From the NCBI GenBank assembly GCA_963677085.2, contig CAXXFH010000003.1, positions 858,255 to 922,254 of the forward strand: a DNA stretch of 64,000 bases, given 5' to 3'. The position numbers were made by a program, and so were the translations under genes. Positions 25,925-34,383 of this stretch are shown in pieces (position 1 is the first letter of the stretch; every line of letters starts with the position of its first letter). Below the pieces are notes generated by a model. The model was not told where the DNA came from. It did not search any database and saw only the letters and a program-made list of their open reading frames with translations. Source of the stretch: G963677085 sp963677085 (GTDB lineage Bacteria; Planctomycetota; Planctomycetia; Pirellulales; Thermoguttaceae).

Positions 25925-27084
25925 GTACGCCTTCCATGAAATTGTTTCCGGTGGTATAAGCACCGGCATGAAGGAACACATTGTACGCCTCAAGGACGAG
26001 GCCCGACAGCATTTGCAGGAGTTGGTGCATACCGGCACGCGATCCGTGCGTGTGGTTCGGCGTGCCTTGATTCTGCTGAAATCAGATGAAGGATTCACGG
26101 ATGAGGAGATTGCCGAACACGTTGGTTGCACGGATCGAACTGTTCGCAGTATGCGTAAACGGTTCTGTACCGGGAGTTTAGAGGAAGCGTTGTACGACGC
26201 CCCTCGATCCGGTGCTCCGCCCACGTTTACGCCACGGCAGAAGCAGCAAGTCGTGGCGTTGGCTTGCAGCGATCCGCCGGAGGGCCGCGTCCGCTGGACG
26301 CTGGAACTACTCTGCGTGCACGCCGTGAAACGAGGCTTCGTCGATTCGATCAGCAAGAGCGAGGTTGCGTTGTGGCTGAAAGAGCACGACATGAAGCCAT
26401 GGCGAAAAAAACATGGTGCATTCCGAGACTCACCGAAGAGTTTCGCGACAGAATGGAGGACGTCCTCGACCAGTATGAAAAGGCGTTCAACCCGAGAGAA
26501 CCGTTGATTTGCATGGACGAGCAGCCGTATCAACTCCTGGACGATACGTGTCCCTTCAAGCCTGCCGTACCAGGCAAGGCGGCTAAGCAGGACTACGAGT
26601 ATCGTCGTTGCGGCACGTGCAGTATCTTTGTCGCCGTTGAGCCGAAAGATGGCAAACGCTTCGTCCAGGCTCGGCGTCATCGCAAACGGGCCGATTTCGC
26701 ACGATTCGTGCGTGATCTGCTTCAGCGTTATCCCAAGGCTCGTCGGATTCATTTGGTTCTCGACAACCTCAACACGCACAACGAAAAGTCCCTCATCGAA
26801 ACGTTTGACGCCACGAAAGCGAAGCAATCTCTGCGACGCATCGTATGGCACTACACACCCAAGCACGCCAGTTGGCTGAACATGGCAGAAATTGAAATCT
26901 CCGTGTTGACCAAGCAATGCCTCGGGCGACGGATTCCTACAATCGAAGAAGTTCAACGTCATGCGGCGACTTGGGCCCGCGACCGAAATCGCCGCAAAGC
27001 CATAATCGACTGGACCTTCAATAACAACGACGCCCGCCGAGTGTTCCCGGAACTATACCGGAAGAAACTTGCTGGATGACGTAC
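25925..27084 (+). mobile_element. IS630-family element B, copy 3, complete
   Basis: Length 1160 bp, with the ends GTACGCCTTCC and GGATGACGTAC. TA follows on the right (27085-27086), but CA precedes on the left (25923-25924), so the usual TA pair is broken. It interrupts the copper ATPase gene. The sequence is almost identical to copy 2; one visible difference changes Gly to Asp in the transposase (near 26646). Confidence 0.9.
25968..27079 (+). CDS. IS630-family transposase B, copy 3 (probable -1 frameshift)
   Basis: The structure is the same as in copy 2. A helix-turn-helix frame starts at ATG 25968 and ends at 26507. A catalytic frame is reached by -1 slippage on the A7 run at about 26404-26410 and carries LICMDEQPYQLL, HLVLDNLNTHN and ASWLNMAEIE. 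One residue differs from copies 1 and 2 (VEPKDGKR instead of VEPKGGKR), close to but outside the catalytic triad. Confidence 0.85.
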
Positions 27085-27225
27085 TAGTCGCTAGAGCCAA
27101 CGTGCTCGGGCCGTAATTCGTCTAGGTGCGGTGACCGTGTAACCGCGGCATGATGGTCCAAGCGATGTGCGATTGGCCCGCACGCGGCTCAGTTCAATCA
27201 TTGGCTCAGGAAAACACAGCGCAAC

Positions 27226-27417
27226 ATGATCAAAGACGTTCTATTCTGGACATTCTGGGCGATTTTCGTGACGACAGCCATCGTCACGATTCTCGCGATG
27301 ATTGGAAAGTTGAAGATCAAGCCCGAGTTTCTCAAGAAGCTCTTTTACGTCCTCATCGTCGAGGTAATTGGTGCCATCGTGATACTATTTAACTGTAGTA
27401 GCCACTATTTGACCTGA
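27226..27417 (+). pseudogene. Membrane protein gene split by IS481 and IS200
   Basis: MIKDVLFWTFWAIFVTTAIV, then VLIVEVIGAIVILFN gives two membrane segments. At 27393 the IS481 element begins and supplies the last residues (CSSHYLT) and a stop. Removing IS481 and one copy of its 7-bp duplication restores an open frame at 28629: NQTWLNFDDKPWETLPSFAV, then VNGFYSNIQNN, which is interrupted again by the IS200/IS605 element near 28731. The ancestral product was thus a membrane-anchored protein with a soluble part. Its family is unknown. Confidence 0.6.
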
Positions 27418-27432
27418 CAGTAATTGCCTATT

Positions 27433-28485
27433 TTACGACGCTGTCTGTAAGATCGAATCGAGCATTTTCTCTTCGGCCATATGCTTGGAGTCGTTGAAGG
27501 TTTGCAGTGGCGTTTTGCCGTAGCAGTACCTTCCGCTATGTGGCCTCTCTTGATTGTAGTAGGCGAGCCATTCATCCAGATCGGCCTGCAACTCTTCGAG
27601 CGTTTGGTAAATCTTCTTTCGGAAAGCGATCTGGTAAAACTCTTGGAGAATCGTCTTGTGGAAACGCTCGCAGATTCCGTTGGTTTGCGGGCTCTTGGCT
27701 TTCGTCTTCGTGTGATCGATATTCTCGATCGCCAAGAATAGCTGGTATTCGTGGTGCTCTCGATTCCCGCAATACTCGGTACCACGGTCAGTGAGGATTC
27801 GCAGTAGCGGAATCTCCTGCTCGTCGAAGAACGGCACCACTCGATCGTTGAGCATGTCGGCGGCCACCAAAGCGTTCTTACGGTCGTAGAGCTTGGCGAA
27901 GGCCACTCGGGTGTAGGTGTCGATGAAGGTCTGCTGATAGATGCGTCCCACGCCCTTCAACGTGCCGACATAGAAGGTGTCCTGGGCTCCAAGATAACCA
28001 GGATGCTCCGTTTCGATCTGTCCGTGGGCTTCCTTCTCTTGCTTGGCACGTTCCAGGGCGGCGAGTTGGTCTTCGGTCAACACAATGCCTTCCTGGGCGA
28101 CCTTGGCCTCCAGCGCCTTGAGACGCTTTTTGAAGACCTCCAGGTCGTGCCGGAGCCAGACGCTTCGCACTCCGCCAGGCGAGATGAACATGCTTCGCTT
28201 GCGAAGCTCGTTGCTCACTCGGACCTGGCCCCAGGCGGGCTGGTCGATGGCGAGTTGGACAACGGCCTCCTCGATCTGGGGCTCTACCCGGTTCTTGACG
28301 ATCGGCTTCTTCTTCGAGATGTCTGCCAGGGCAGCCTCGCCGCCCGTTTCGTGAAGCTCCTTGTAGCGATAGAAACTGTCCCGGCTGTATCCGAGGATCT
28401 TGCAGGCTTGCGAGACGTTACCAAGTTGCTTGGCCAGTTCGAGCAATCCGAGACGGTTCTTGATGATCTTCTGATCCTTGGTCAT
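27433..28485 (-). CDS. IS481-family transposase
   Basis: The 350-residue protein starts at ATG 28485 with AAGGAG ten bases upstream. The N-terminus LLELAKQLGNVSQACKILGY is a helix-turn-helix. The DDE integrase core shows YQQTFIDTYTRVAFAKL (Asp), LRILTDRGTEYCGNREHHE (Asp) and SPQTNGICERFHKTILQEF (Glu). The tail DEWLAYYNQERPHSGRYC is the usual family ending. No frameshift is needed. Confidence 0.93.
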   Translation of the reverse strand: MTKDQKIIKNRLGLLELAKQLGNVSQACKILGYSRDSFYRYKELHETGGEAALADISKKKPIVKNRVEPQIEEAVVQLAIDQPAWGQVRVSNELRKRSMFISPGGVRSVWLRHDLEVFKKRLKALEAKVAQEGIVLTEDQLAALERAKQEKEAHGQIETEHPGYLGAQDTFYVGTLKGVGRIYQQTFIDTYTRVAFAKLYDRKNALVAADMLNDRVVPFFDEQEIPLLRILTDRGTEYCGNREHHEYQLFLAIENIDHTKTKAKSPQTNGICERFHKTILQEFYQIAFRKKIYQTLEELQADLDEWLAYYNQERPHSGRYCYGKTPLQTFNDSKHMAEEKMLDSILQTAS

Positions 28486-28514
28486 CGCTGACACTCCTTG
28501 TCGTTCGATGGACT

Positions 28515-28579
28515 CTCTTTTGGGGCAAGCTCCGTTACGGCTCGCTGCGCTCGCCTTCACTCCGCTTGCCCCAAAAGAG
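28515..28579. repeat. Perfect 16-bp inverted repeat inside IS481 leader
   Basis: CTCTTTTGGGGCAAGC at 28515-28530 is exactly complementary to 28564-28579, with a 33-base loop. It lies between the transposase start (28485) and the outer inverted repeat. RNA entering the element from outside would fold here, which could limit impinging transcription or translation of the transposase. Confidence 0.75.
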
Positions 28580-28730
28580 TATAGCCACTATCCTTTGCTG
28601 AGTGTCAGATCAAATCGTAACTCTTACAATTTAACCAAACCTGGCTTAATTTCGATGACAAGCCATGGGAAACGCTTCCATCATTCGCGGTCGTCAATGG
28701 CTTCTATTCAAACATCCAGAATAATAAACG

Positions 28731-29340
28731 ACCACGGCCAGAGGCCGTGGTTTTAGGAAGGCCCCTCCGAAGGGGCCGAGAGCGTAGGGAAGGCCCCGCT
28801 GGGGCCGCTAGGGTTAATTGTTACTCGAAATCGAACTCGCGCTGGTCCAGGTTACGATCGCGCTGCTCTTGCTCGCGCACATAACGGCGGATCTGTTCCT
28901 CGTCCAGCCCGATGGTACTCACACAATAGCCGTCTGCCCAAAAGTGCAGGCCTGTCATTCGGCGATGTCGGAGCAATTCTCGATGAACACGCACCGCACT
29001 CTTCCCCTTGAGAAACCCGATCGTGTTGGAAACGCTGTATTTAGGCGGAATACTCAACACCATGTGGATATGATCCGGCATCGCGTGGCCCTCCAGCAGG
29101 TTGATTCCCCGCTGACGGCAAAGCTCACGGAGGATTTCACCAATCTTGCCACGCATCCTTCCGAAGAACACCTTCTTGCGGTATTTTGGAATGATCACCA
29201 CGTGGTACTTGCACTCCCACCTGACGTGCGACAAACTTCTCCAGTCTTGCATGACTCTCTCTCCTTGCCCCAGCTTCAGCGCCCGTTCGCTACGCTCCCC
29301 TCGCTCAGCGATTTTCGAGAGGCTATTTCTTGGACCTTGT
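28731..29340 (-). mobile_element. IS200/IS605-type element
   Basis: A Y1 transposase gene is followed, in its own direction, by three hairpins: 28731-28751 (ACCACGGCC/GGCCGTGGT), 28760-28777 (GGCCCCT/AGGGGCC) and 28792-28806 (GGCCCC/GGGGCC). Subterminal hairpins are the transposase recognition structures of this family, which inserts without target duplication. The end near 29340 is approximate. Confidence 0.7.
28821..29252 (-). CDS. tnpA: IS200/IS605 Y1 transposase (TnpA)
   Basis: The 143-residue size is normal. The HUH motif is HAMPDHIHMVLSI and the nucleophile Tyr lies in LDEEQIRRYVREQEQ; HVRWECKYHVVIIPKYRKKV is the conserved first strand. It cuts and joins single-stranded DNA at the hairpin ends. 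ATG 29252 has GGAGAGAG just upstream; longer readings run through the element end. No TnpB gene accompanies it. Confidence 0.93.
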   Translation of the reverse strand: MQDWRSLSHVRWECKYHVVIIPKYRKKVFFGRMRGKIGEILRELCRQRGINLLEGHAMPDHIHMVLSIPPKYSVSNTIGFLKGKSAVRVHRELLRHRRMTGLHFWADGYCVSTIGLDEEQIRRYVREQEQRDRNLDQREFDFE

Positions 29341-29360
29341 GATTTGTCGGGCAATGGGCG

Positions 29361-29798
29361 TCAGCGGAAGCGGAAGTCGAGCTTGAAGTTGTACAGCCAG
29401 GGGATGCGAGGATCGATCTTCTCACTCGCCAGTTTGGCGGGGAGGCCCTCATAATGCTGGCGGAGTCGCTCGACATTGGGGGCGTTGTAATAGGTGACGA
29501 CGATCGTGTCGTCGGCAATCGGCCGACCGTCGAGCGAGGTGAGATAGATGGCCGAGAACTCGTTGTCGACGTTGGCCGTCATGTTCGACGTTTTTTCGCC
29601 GTCGTCGCGGGTGAATCCCACCAACGCCTGGGTGTGCGCCGTGTCGATTCTGACGCGTCCTTTACCGACGTCGGCACCGTACCAACCGAGTTGGCCCATG
29701 TCGTCCTCGATTTGACCCAGGGCAGGATACGGCGACGGTGCGCTCCCATTGAGCGAGTCGAGCGCGTCTGCAATACTGACTCGCTGCAACCCATTCAC
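29361..29798 (-). pseudogene. C-terminal fragment of a secreted sugar-active protein
   Basis: VRIDTAHTQALVGFTRDDGE, then NEFSAIYLTSLDGRPIADD resembles the C-terminal beta-sandwich of large planctomycete glycosyl-hydrolase-like proteins, where it usually ends in a longer domain. Here it passes into NAPNVERLRQHYEGLPAKLA and a short tail, and nothing upstream is in frame with it. It is probably a displaced fragment near the IS200 border. An ATG at 29798 gives 145 residues, but no ribosome site was seen. Confidence 0.4.
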
Positions 29799-29896
29799 GA
29801 AGGCTCACCTTATCTGGGACATCCAGAATAACGCAAGTGGCGATAATGCTGGGTGCTCGCCGTTCATTTCTGATCAGCCTGGTCGGTCTACGACAG

Positions 29897-31690
29897 TCAT
29901 CCCGTAAATTTCTGCCGAATTTCGAAGTCTTGTCTCTCGGGATAGTAACACGACTCGTGCCTCTTGTGCATCGTGCGAATGCACGATGTGCCGCCACTGG
30001 GTATTTTGAATTCGGTGGGAACAATATAGGGAATCGTCTGTTGCCAATCTGTGAAGCGATACAGTCCGGTTGATTCGGCGCGTTCTGTATCGTGCTCCGT
30101 CAACCCGTACCGCGCTGCAATCTTTTCAAACGTCAGCGGATTAAGGAGAATGGTCAGTTCGGTATCTTCGTAGAGCCACACGCGCCCATTCTTAGCGGCG
30201 AATGCGGCGACCGCGCACGCCGTTTCCTCTCGAAGATGCGAGCTGACCGGAATGATCAAATCCCGCTTGGTTTTGAGATATCCGTCGGCAATCATAAAGC
30301 TATCACAGACGTCGTAGTCGGTTAGGCGACGAAAATCCGCGCAGCGGCGTAGCAGCAATTTCCACGAAAAGCCATCTATGGAGAGCAACTCGTCCTCAAC
30401 CGGATAAAACACCGCTACGGACGTGTCGGGCGGATCAACCAGCAGCTTGGGGCGGAGACGCTCGTGAACCGCCAGGGCGCGAAACATATTTTGTGGATCG
30501 TCGTGGACAAGCGACGCGCCATTGGCCTGGGACTCGTAGAGGGCATTTGCGGCATTATCGGCGTTGATCGTCAAAGCCGCTTCCGTCCCAAAAGGGGCTC
30601 CGTAGAAATGGGCAGACGAGGCAATCCGACGTGCCGGGAGATGACTTCGATCGAATGACTGCAAGTGGGCACAGCCGGTCCAGCGGGCCGTCACGCCGTG
30701 CTTGGCTGCCAGCTTGGCCGCGAGGCTCTTAATCTGCCCTGTTTCAATTCTCTCGCCTACGAAGCCAAGGGGGAGGGCGCCATCAATACCCGGAAAATGT
30801 TTCTTGTACAGCCCACAAGCTCGATCGGCGAAGTCGAGCATCGAGCCGGTCGCCCACTGCATGCAGTCATCGCGTTGTTGTAGCGAGTTACGTGAAAACG
30901 GCAGCTTCGGAATCAGGTCATCATCGAAGGACTTCATCTTGGTGCCCCATGCGGCATTCAAGGCCTCGACGGATCCATACTTGCGCTGCAACGTTCCGGC
31001 AAATGATGCCTTGGCGCATCGGTCGCCTAAGAGATAACCACCGGTGGGCGAAGAGAATTGATAGTGGCAAGCACTGACGCCATAGTGGAACTCGCCGTAG
31101 TTGCCCGAGATGGCATGCACAATGAAGCTCAGGCGACCTTTCAACGCATCGGCAGCAACTCCCATGAGCCGATCGAACACGTCGATCGTCTTGGGATCCC
31201 ATAGCGAGAGAACGTTGGATTCGGCATCTCGGTCTACGGCACGGAGCCGCGCGTGCAATCGATGGTCGGGATCGTACCATTTCGGCGGGTAGTGAAACCA
31301 GGCAAACATACCAACCTTCAAACCCGCGTTGAGCACGGCATCCATGTCGCGGAGCGTACGGCTCCAATCGAAACGCCCCGACTCTGGCTCGAACTCCCAC
31401 CACACAACGCGCATCTCGACAAGTTCGACTCCAAGATCGCGGATTCGTTTGAGTACGTCGGGCTTGATGGTGTCGCACAACCCGTTGCGCACAACCGCTT
31501 TCCCCATCTGCGTTTCTAAATTCAGGTGTTCGATGGGAATGTGCCGCGAATGGAACGTCGGCCGAGTCGCATGTGCCGCCGTATTGTCTGGCGACGCGAC
31601 CGCGCCATCTCCAGCCAGCAACGGAGCGGCCGAAGCGGCTGCCAGGCCAAGGGTTGACTCTTTCAGAAACGCGCGTCTGTTCAATGACAT
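29897..31690 (-). CDS. Tat-exported GH42-like beta-galactosidase family protein
   Basis: The 597-residue product starts MSLNRRAFLKESTLGLAAAS, a twin-arginine signal (RRAFLK); AGGAAAGG lies upstream. The barrel part shows LVEMRVVWWEFEPESGRFDW and AWFHYPPKWYDPD, typical of the clan GH-A families 14/42. A middle domain with trimerisation-like features follows (VYEDTEL region). Likely role: cleavage of beta-linked galactosides or related glycans at the cell surface. The catalytic Glu residues could not be fixed with certainty (NYGEFHYG around residue 200 is the best acid/base candidate). Confidence 0.7.
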   Translation of the reverse strand: MSLNRRAFLKESTLGLAAASAAPLLAGDGAVASPDNTAAHATRPTFHSRHIPIEHLNLETQMGKAVVRNGLCDTIKPDVLKRIRDLGVELVEMRVVWWEFEPESGRFDWSRTLRDMDAVLNAGLKVGMFAWFHYPPKWYDPDHRLHARLRAVDRDAESNVLSLWDPKTIDVFDRLMGVAADALKGRLSFIVHAISGNYGEFHYGVSACHYQFSSPTGGYLLGDRCAKASFAGTLQRKYGSVEALNAAWGTKMKSFDDDLIPKLPFSRNSLQQRDDCMQWATGSMLDFADRACGLYKKHFPGIDGALPLGFVGERIETGQIKSLAAKLAAKHGVTARWTGCAHLQSFDRSHLPARRIASSAHFYGAPFGTEAALTINADNAANALYESQANGASLVHDDPQNMFRALAVHERLRPKLLVDPPDTSVAVFYPVEDELLSIDGFSWKLLLRRCADFRRLTDYDVCDSFMIADGYLKTKRDLIIPVSSHLREETACAVAAFAAKNGRVWLYEDTELTILLNPLTFEKIAARYGLTEHDTERAESTGLYRFTDWQQTIPYIVPTEFKIPSGGTSCIRTMHKRHESCYYPERQDFEIRQKFTG

Positions 31691-31841
31691 TGTAGAACCT
31701 TTCCTGACTTCTGCATGCGAATCAACGCTGCCTTGCGATCGTAACGGCCGCTGGTAGCTGCTCACGGGTTTCCAGAGCGCTGGGGGCCTTCTTGAAAAAA
31801 CTTCCCCCAACCCGATTAACGCTCATCCAACTTCTTGATAC

Positions 31842-32036
31842 TTACCAAGAGCCTCCTCCGTAGCCGGTCGTGGAGCGTCCGCTGCATGGATGAATCCCGT
31901 AGTGCTCATGAGTGCATTCGTCGACGCGCGATATCGTGGGAGTCACCTCAGACAAAACCGCGTAGCTGTTGGCGTCGTAGCTTGCGAGAAAGAGGCCGAA
32001 GCCAGCCAGTGCGATCATAACCTGTGTTGGCGTCAC
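31842..32036 (-). pseudogene. Remnant of an MFS hexuronate-type transporter
   Basis: TPTQVMIALAGFGLFLASYD, then ANSYAVLSEV matches residues of the intact transporter encoded at 33103-34383 (TPVMAAAGLAGFGLFRGFYD, then ANSYAALFDV). A frameshift follows, after which another frame gives RYRASTNALMSTTGF, again matching (RYRASANALMSTAGF). The remnant lies on the opposite strand to the live copy, so it is a decayed paralogue. The rest of 31691-32188 shows nothing else. Confidence 0.7.
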
Positions 32037-32188
32037 GCTCGTCTCCAGCAGCCAGAGGAAACCGCCGTCTTTTTTTTGTCGGAGGAGGCACCAGTTGCTG
32101 AGAGGAATAGCATCGCGGGTATTGGGTCTGCCGAGTTCAGGCTCATTTTTTGGCCTAGGTGGCGCGAGGTTTACTCGTACAGCAGCGT

Positions 32189-32200
32189 ATTGTATACATT
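32189..32200. promoter_or_regulatory. Candidate GntR operator, distal
   Basis: ATTGTATACATT is a near-palindrome of the TNGTNNNACNA type bound by FadR/GntR regulators. It lies 108 bases before the regulator gene and pairs with a second site at 32277-32291. Confidence 0.45.
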
Positions 32201-32276
32201 ATGATTCGCGCGTTTTCAACCATTACAGCCGGTGAACAGCTAAATTTCTGGAACACAGTGCTTGTGCAAGGCAAAA

Positions 32277-32291
32277 AATTATATACAATTA
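32277..32291. promoter_or_regulatory. Candidate GntR operator, proximal
   Basis: AATTATATACAATTA contains the same TATACAAT half as the distal site, in opposite orientation, and lies 17 bases before the GntR gene. Binding here would autoregulate the operon. Confidence 0.45.
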
Positions 32292-32307
32292 GGGTGTTAC
32301 ACATCCA

Positions 32308-33078
32308 ATGGTGCTTCCGATGACAGACCAACTTTCACCCCACCGATCCAGAAACACACCCAGCTCCACGGAGGGGGTCGCGTCCGCAACAACCCAGGTG
32401 CCGGCATATGCCTGGGTCTGCCAACAGTTGCGTCAGGACATTTTGGCGGGAACGTTTGCCTGGGGTGCAAGGCTAAAGATCGCTCAGTTGGTGCAACGCT
32501 ATGGTGTAAGCCAGATGCCCATTCGCGAAGCATTGCAGCGGTTGCAGGGCGAAGGGCTGATCACCATTCAGCCGAACTGTGGAGCCTGTGTGCGTCGGGT
32601 TGACGACAAGTTCGTCGCCGATATCTACGACCTCCGTGGCGCGCTGGGCGAGTTGCTCATCAGCCGGGCGATTCCTCGTATCACCTCCGATGATTTAAGG
32701 GCCCTGGAGATTATCATCGATACCCACCAGCAGGCCGAACGTCGCGGTGAGTTATCGGCGAGCCTGGAATACAACAAGCAGTTTCACCGGGTTATCTATC
32801 GCGTGGCCGACAATCCGGACGCCACAGAAATCCTAGAACGCTATTGGGAACTGATCGACGCCTTGCGTCGGCAATTCGGATTTGCGCCCGGCTTTCTGGC
32901 CGAAATTATCAGCGGGCATCGCCGTTTGCTAGCAGCCATTAGCCAAGGCGACATTGACGCAGCTCTACGTCTAGCGAGAGAAAACTGCCAACAGTCGATG
33001 CATGACCTGATCGCGCAAATGCACCGCCAGCGGTTGCCGGACGGCACCGTGCCCCTGGGCGAGAATGACCAACATTGA
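32308..33078 (+). CDS. GntR/FCD-family transcriptional regulator
   Basis: The 256-residue protein has a winged helix (residues about 30-95; RYGVSQMPIREALQRLQGEG is the recognition region, followed by the wing LITIQPNCGACVRRV). A C-terminal FCD domain of all-alpha type follows (YNKQFHRVIYR, ISGHRRLLAAISQGD), whose Asp/His residues bind metal and an acidic sugar ligand. It begins the operon for hexuronate use, so mannonate or a uronate is the likely inducer. A second ATG at 32320 is an alternative start. Confidence 0.88.
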   Translation: MVLPMTDQLSPHRSRNTPSSTEGVASATTQVPAYAWVCQQLRQDILAGTFAWGARLKIAQLVQRYGVSQMPIREALQRLQGEGLITIQPNCGACVRRVDDKFVADIYDLRGALGELLISRAIPRITSDDLRALEIIIDTHQQAERRGELSASLEYNKQFHRVIYRVADNPDATEILERYWELIDALRRQFGFAPGFLAEIISGHRRLLAAISQGDIDAALRLARENCQQSMHDLIAQMHRQRLPDGTVPLGENDQH

Positions 33079-33102
33079 AATCCCCCGTTGCCCCGGTCAC
33101 CT

Positions 33103-34383
33103 ATGGACTCCATGCAATTCACCACCGGACCGCGGAAGCCGTGGTTTTCATATCGGTGGGAAGCGTTGGCCTTGCTTTGGTTGGCCTTTTTTTTCAATCA
33201 GGCCGACCGGCAAGTGTTCTCCGTTGTGCTCATGTCGATTCGGGCGGAATTGGGGTTAAGCGACGCGGACTTGGGGCTCATCGCAACCGTGCTATTCTGG
33301 ACCCTCGGACTGTTGTTTCCCATTGCCGGTTATTTCGGCGACCGCTGGAGCAAAAAGTGGATCATCACTGCCGCATTGATGTTTTGGAGCCTAGCCACGT
33401 TGTGTACGGGTTTCAGTCGCAACGCGTTACACCTGATTGTCTTTCGGAGCTTGGCGACCGGTGGCGGCGAGGCCTTTTATGCACCAGCGGCTTTCGCGCT
33501 GATCGCTCAACTCCATCGCCGCACACGAGCTTTGGCCATGTCGATCCACCAGACCGCCCTTTATGCTGGATTCGTGCTTAGCGGCGCCCTGGGAGGATAC
33601 TTGAGTCAAACCTACGGTTGGCGTTCGGCCTTCTACGTGTTTGGTTCAGCCGGTGTGGTTCTGGGTATCGTATTTGTCTTTCGGCTGAGAGACCCCGAAG
33701 TGGCACGGGATGAGGTATGGCCGGATTCGAAGCCTCGGGCCGTGCGACTTCGCGAATCGTTAAGCACCTTTTTCGGCACACCTACCGCGCTGCTGTTGAC
33801 CATAGCCTACGCAAGCATGATTTTCATGCACCTGGCTTACCTGACCTGGAGCCCCACCTTCTTCGTCGAAAAATTCGGTTTGACGGAGGCAGCCGCCGGA
33901 TTCACCTCGATGTTTTATTTTCAGGTATTTGCATTGGTGGGTGTGTTGGCAGGTGGCGTGGTCTCCGATCACTGGGCACGTCGCCGCCCCACAGCGCGGA
34001 TTGAAATGCTCGCTTTCGGCATGGCCGCCAGCACGCCGTGGATTTGCCTAATGGGATTGGCGCCAACGCCGGTCATGGCTGCTGCTGGGTTGGCTGGATT
34101 CGGGCTGTTTCGCGGTTTCTACGATGCCAACAGCTATGCGGCCCTGTTCGACGTGATCAGGCCGCGATATCGAGCCTCGGCCAACGCCCTGATGAGTACC
34201 GCTGGATTTTTGATCGGTGGTACCTCACCGTACGTATTGGGCACGATTAAACCGTGTTTGGGTTTGTCATGGGCGTTTGCGTTCTTGTCGTTGACACACC
34301 TGGTAGCGGCTGGTGCCATCCTGGTGGCTCGCGTTTGCTTCTTTCACCACGATTTCTGCGAAACGGAGGACCATGGCTTATGA
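33103..34383 (+). CDS. MFS transporter, anion:cation symporter type
   Basis: The product has about 426 residues and 12 predicted membrane segments. FFFNQADRQVFSVVLMSIRA in segment 1 and FSRNALHLIVFRSLATGGGE before segment 4 are typical of the ACS group that imports hexuronates and related organic acids. ATG 33103 is preferred to the TTG at 33088. The gene follows the regulator by 24 bases and its stop overlaps the SDR start (ATGA). Confidence 0.85.
   Translation: MDSMQFTTGPRKPWFSYRWEALALLWLAFFFNQADRQVFSVVLMSIRAELGLSDADLGLIATVLFWTLGLLFPIAGYFGDRWSKKWIITAALMFWSLATLCTGFSRNALHLIVFRSLATGGGEAFYAPAAFALIAQLHRRTRALAMSIHQTALYAGFVLSGALGGYLSQTYGWRSAFYVFGSAGVVLGIVFVFRLRDPEVARDEVWPDSKPRAVRLRESLSTFFGTPTALLLTIAYASMIFMHLAYLTWSPTFFVEKFGLTEAAAGFTSMFYFQVFALVGVLAGGVVSDHWARRRPTARIEMLAFGMAASTPWICLMGLAPTPVMAAAGLAGFGLFRGFYDANSYAALFDVIRPRYRASANALMSTAGFLIGGTSPYVLGTIKPCLGLSWAFAFLSLTHLVAAGAILVARVCFFHHDFCETEDHGL

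Larger units (their letters stand above)
27394..28628 (-). mobile_element. IS481-family element, complete
   Basis: Imperfect 26-bp inverted repeats start TGTA at both outer ends (19 of 26 bases match). The element is flanked by a perfect 7-bp target duplication ATTTAAC (27387-27393 and 28629-28635). Length is 1235 bp. With an intact transposase it is likely active or recently inserted. Confidence 0.92.

Noticed and set aside
25601..26962. 453-residue open frame on the minus strand across the copper ATPase and IS630
   Set aside because: It spans an IS junction and is antisense to two recognisable genes, so it is a chance frame of GC-rich DNA.
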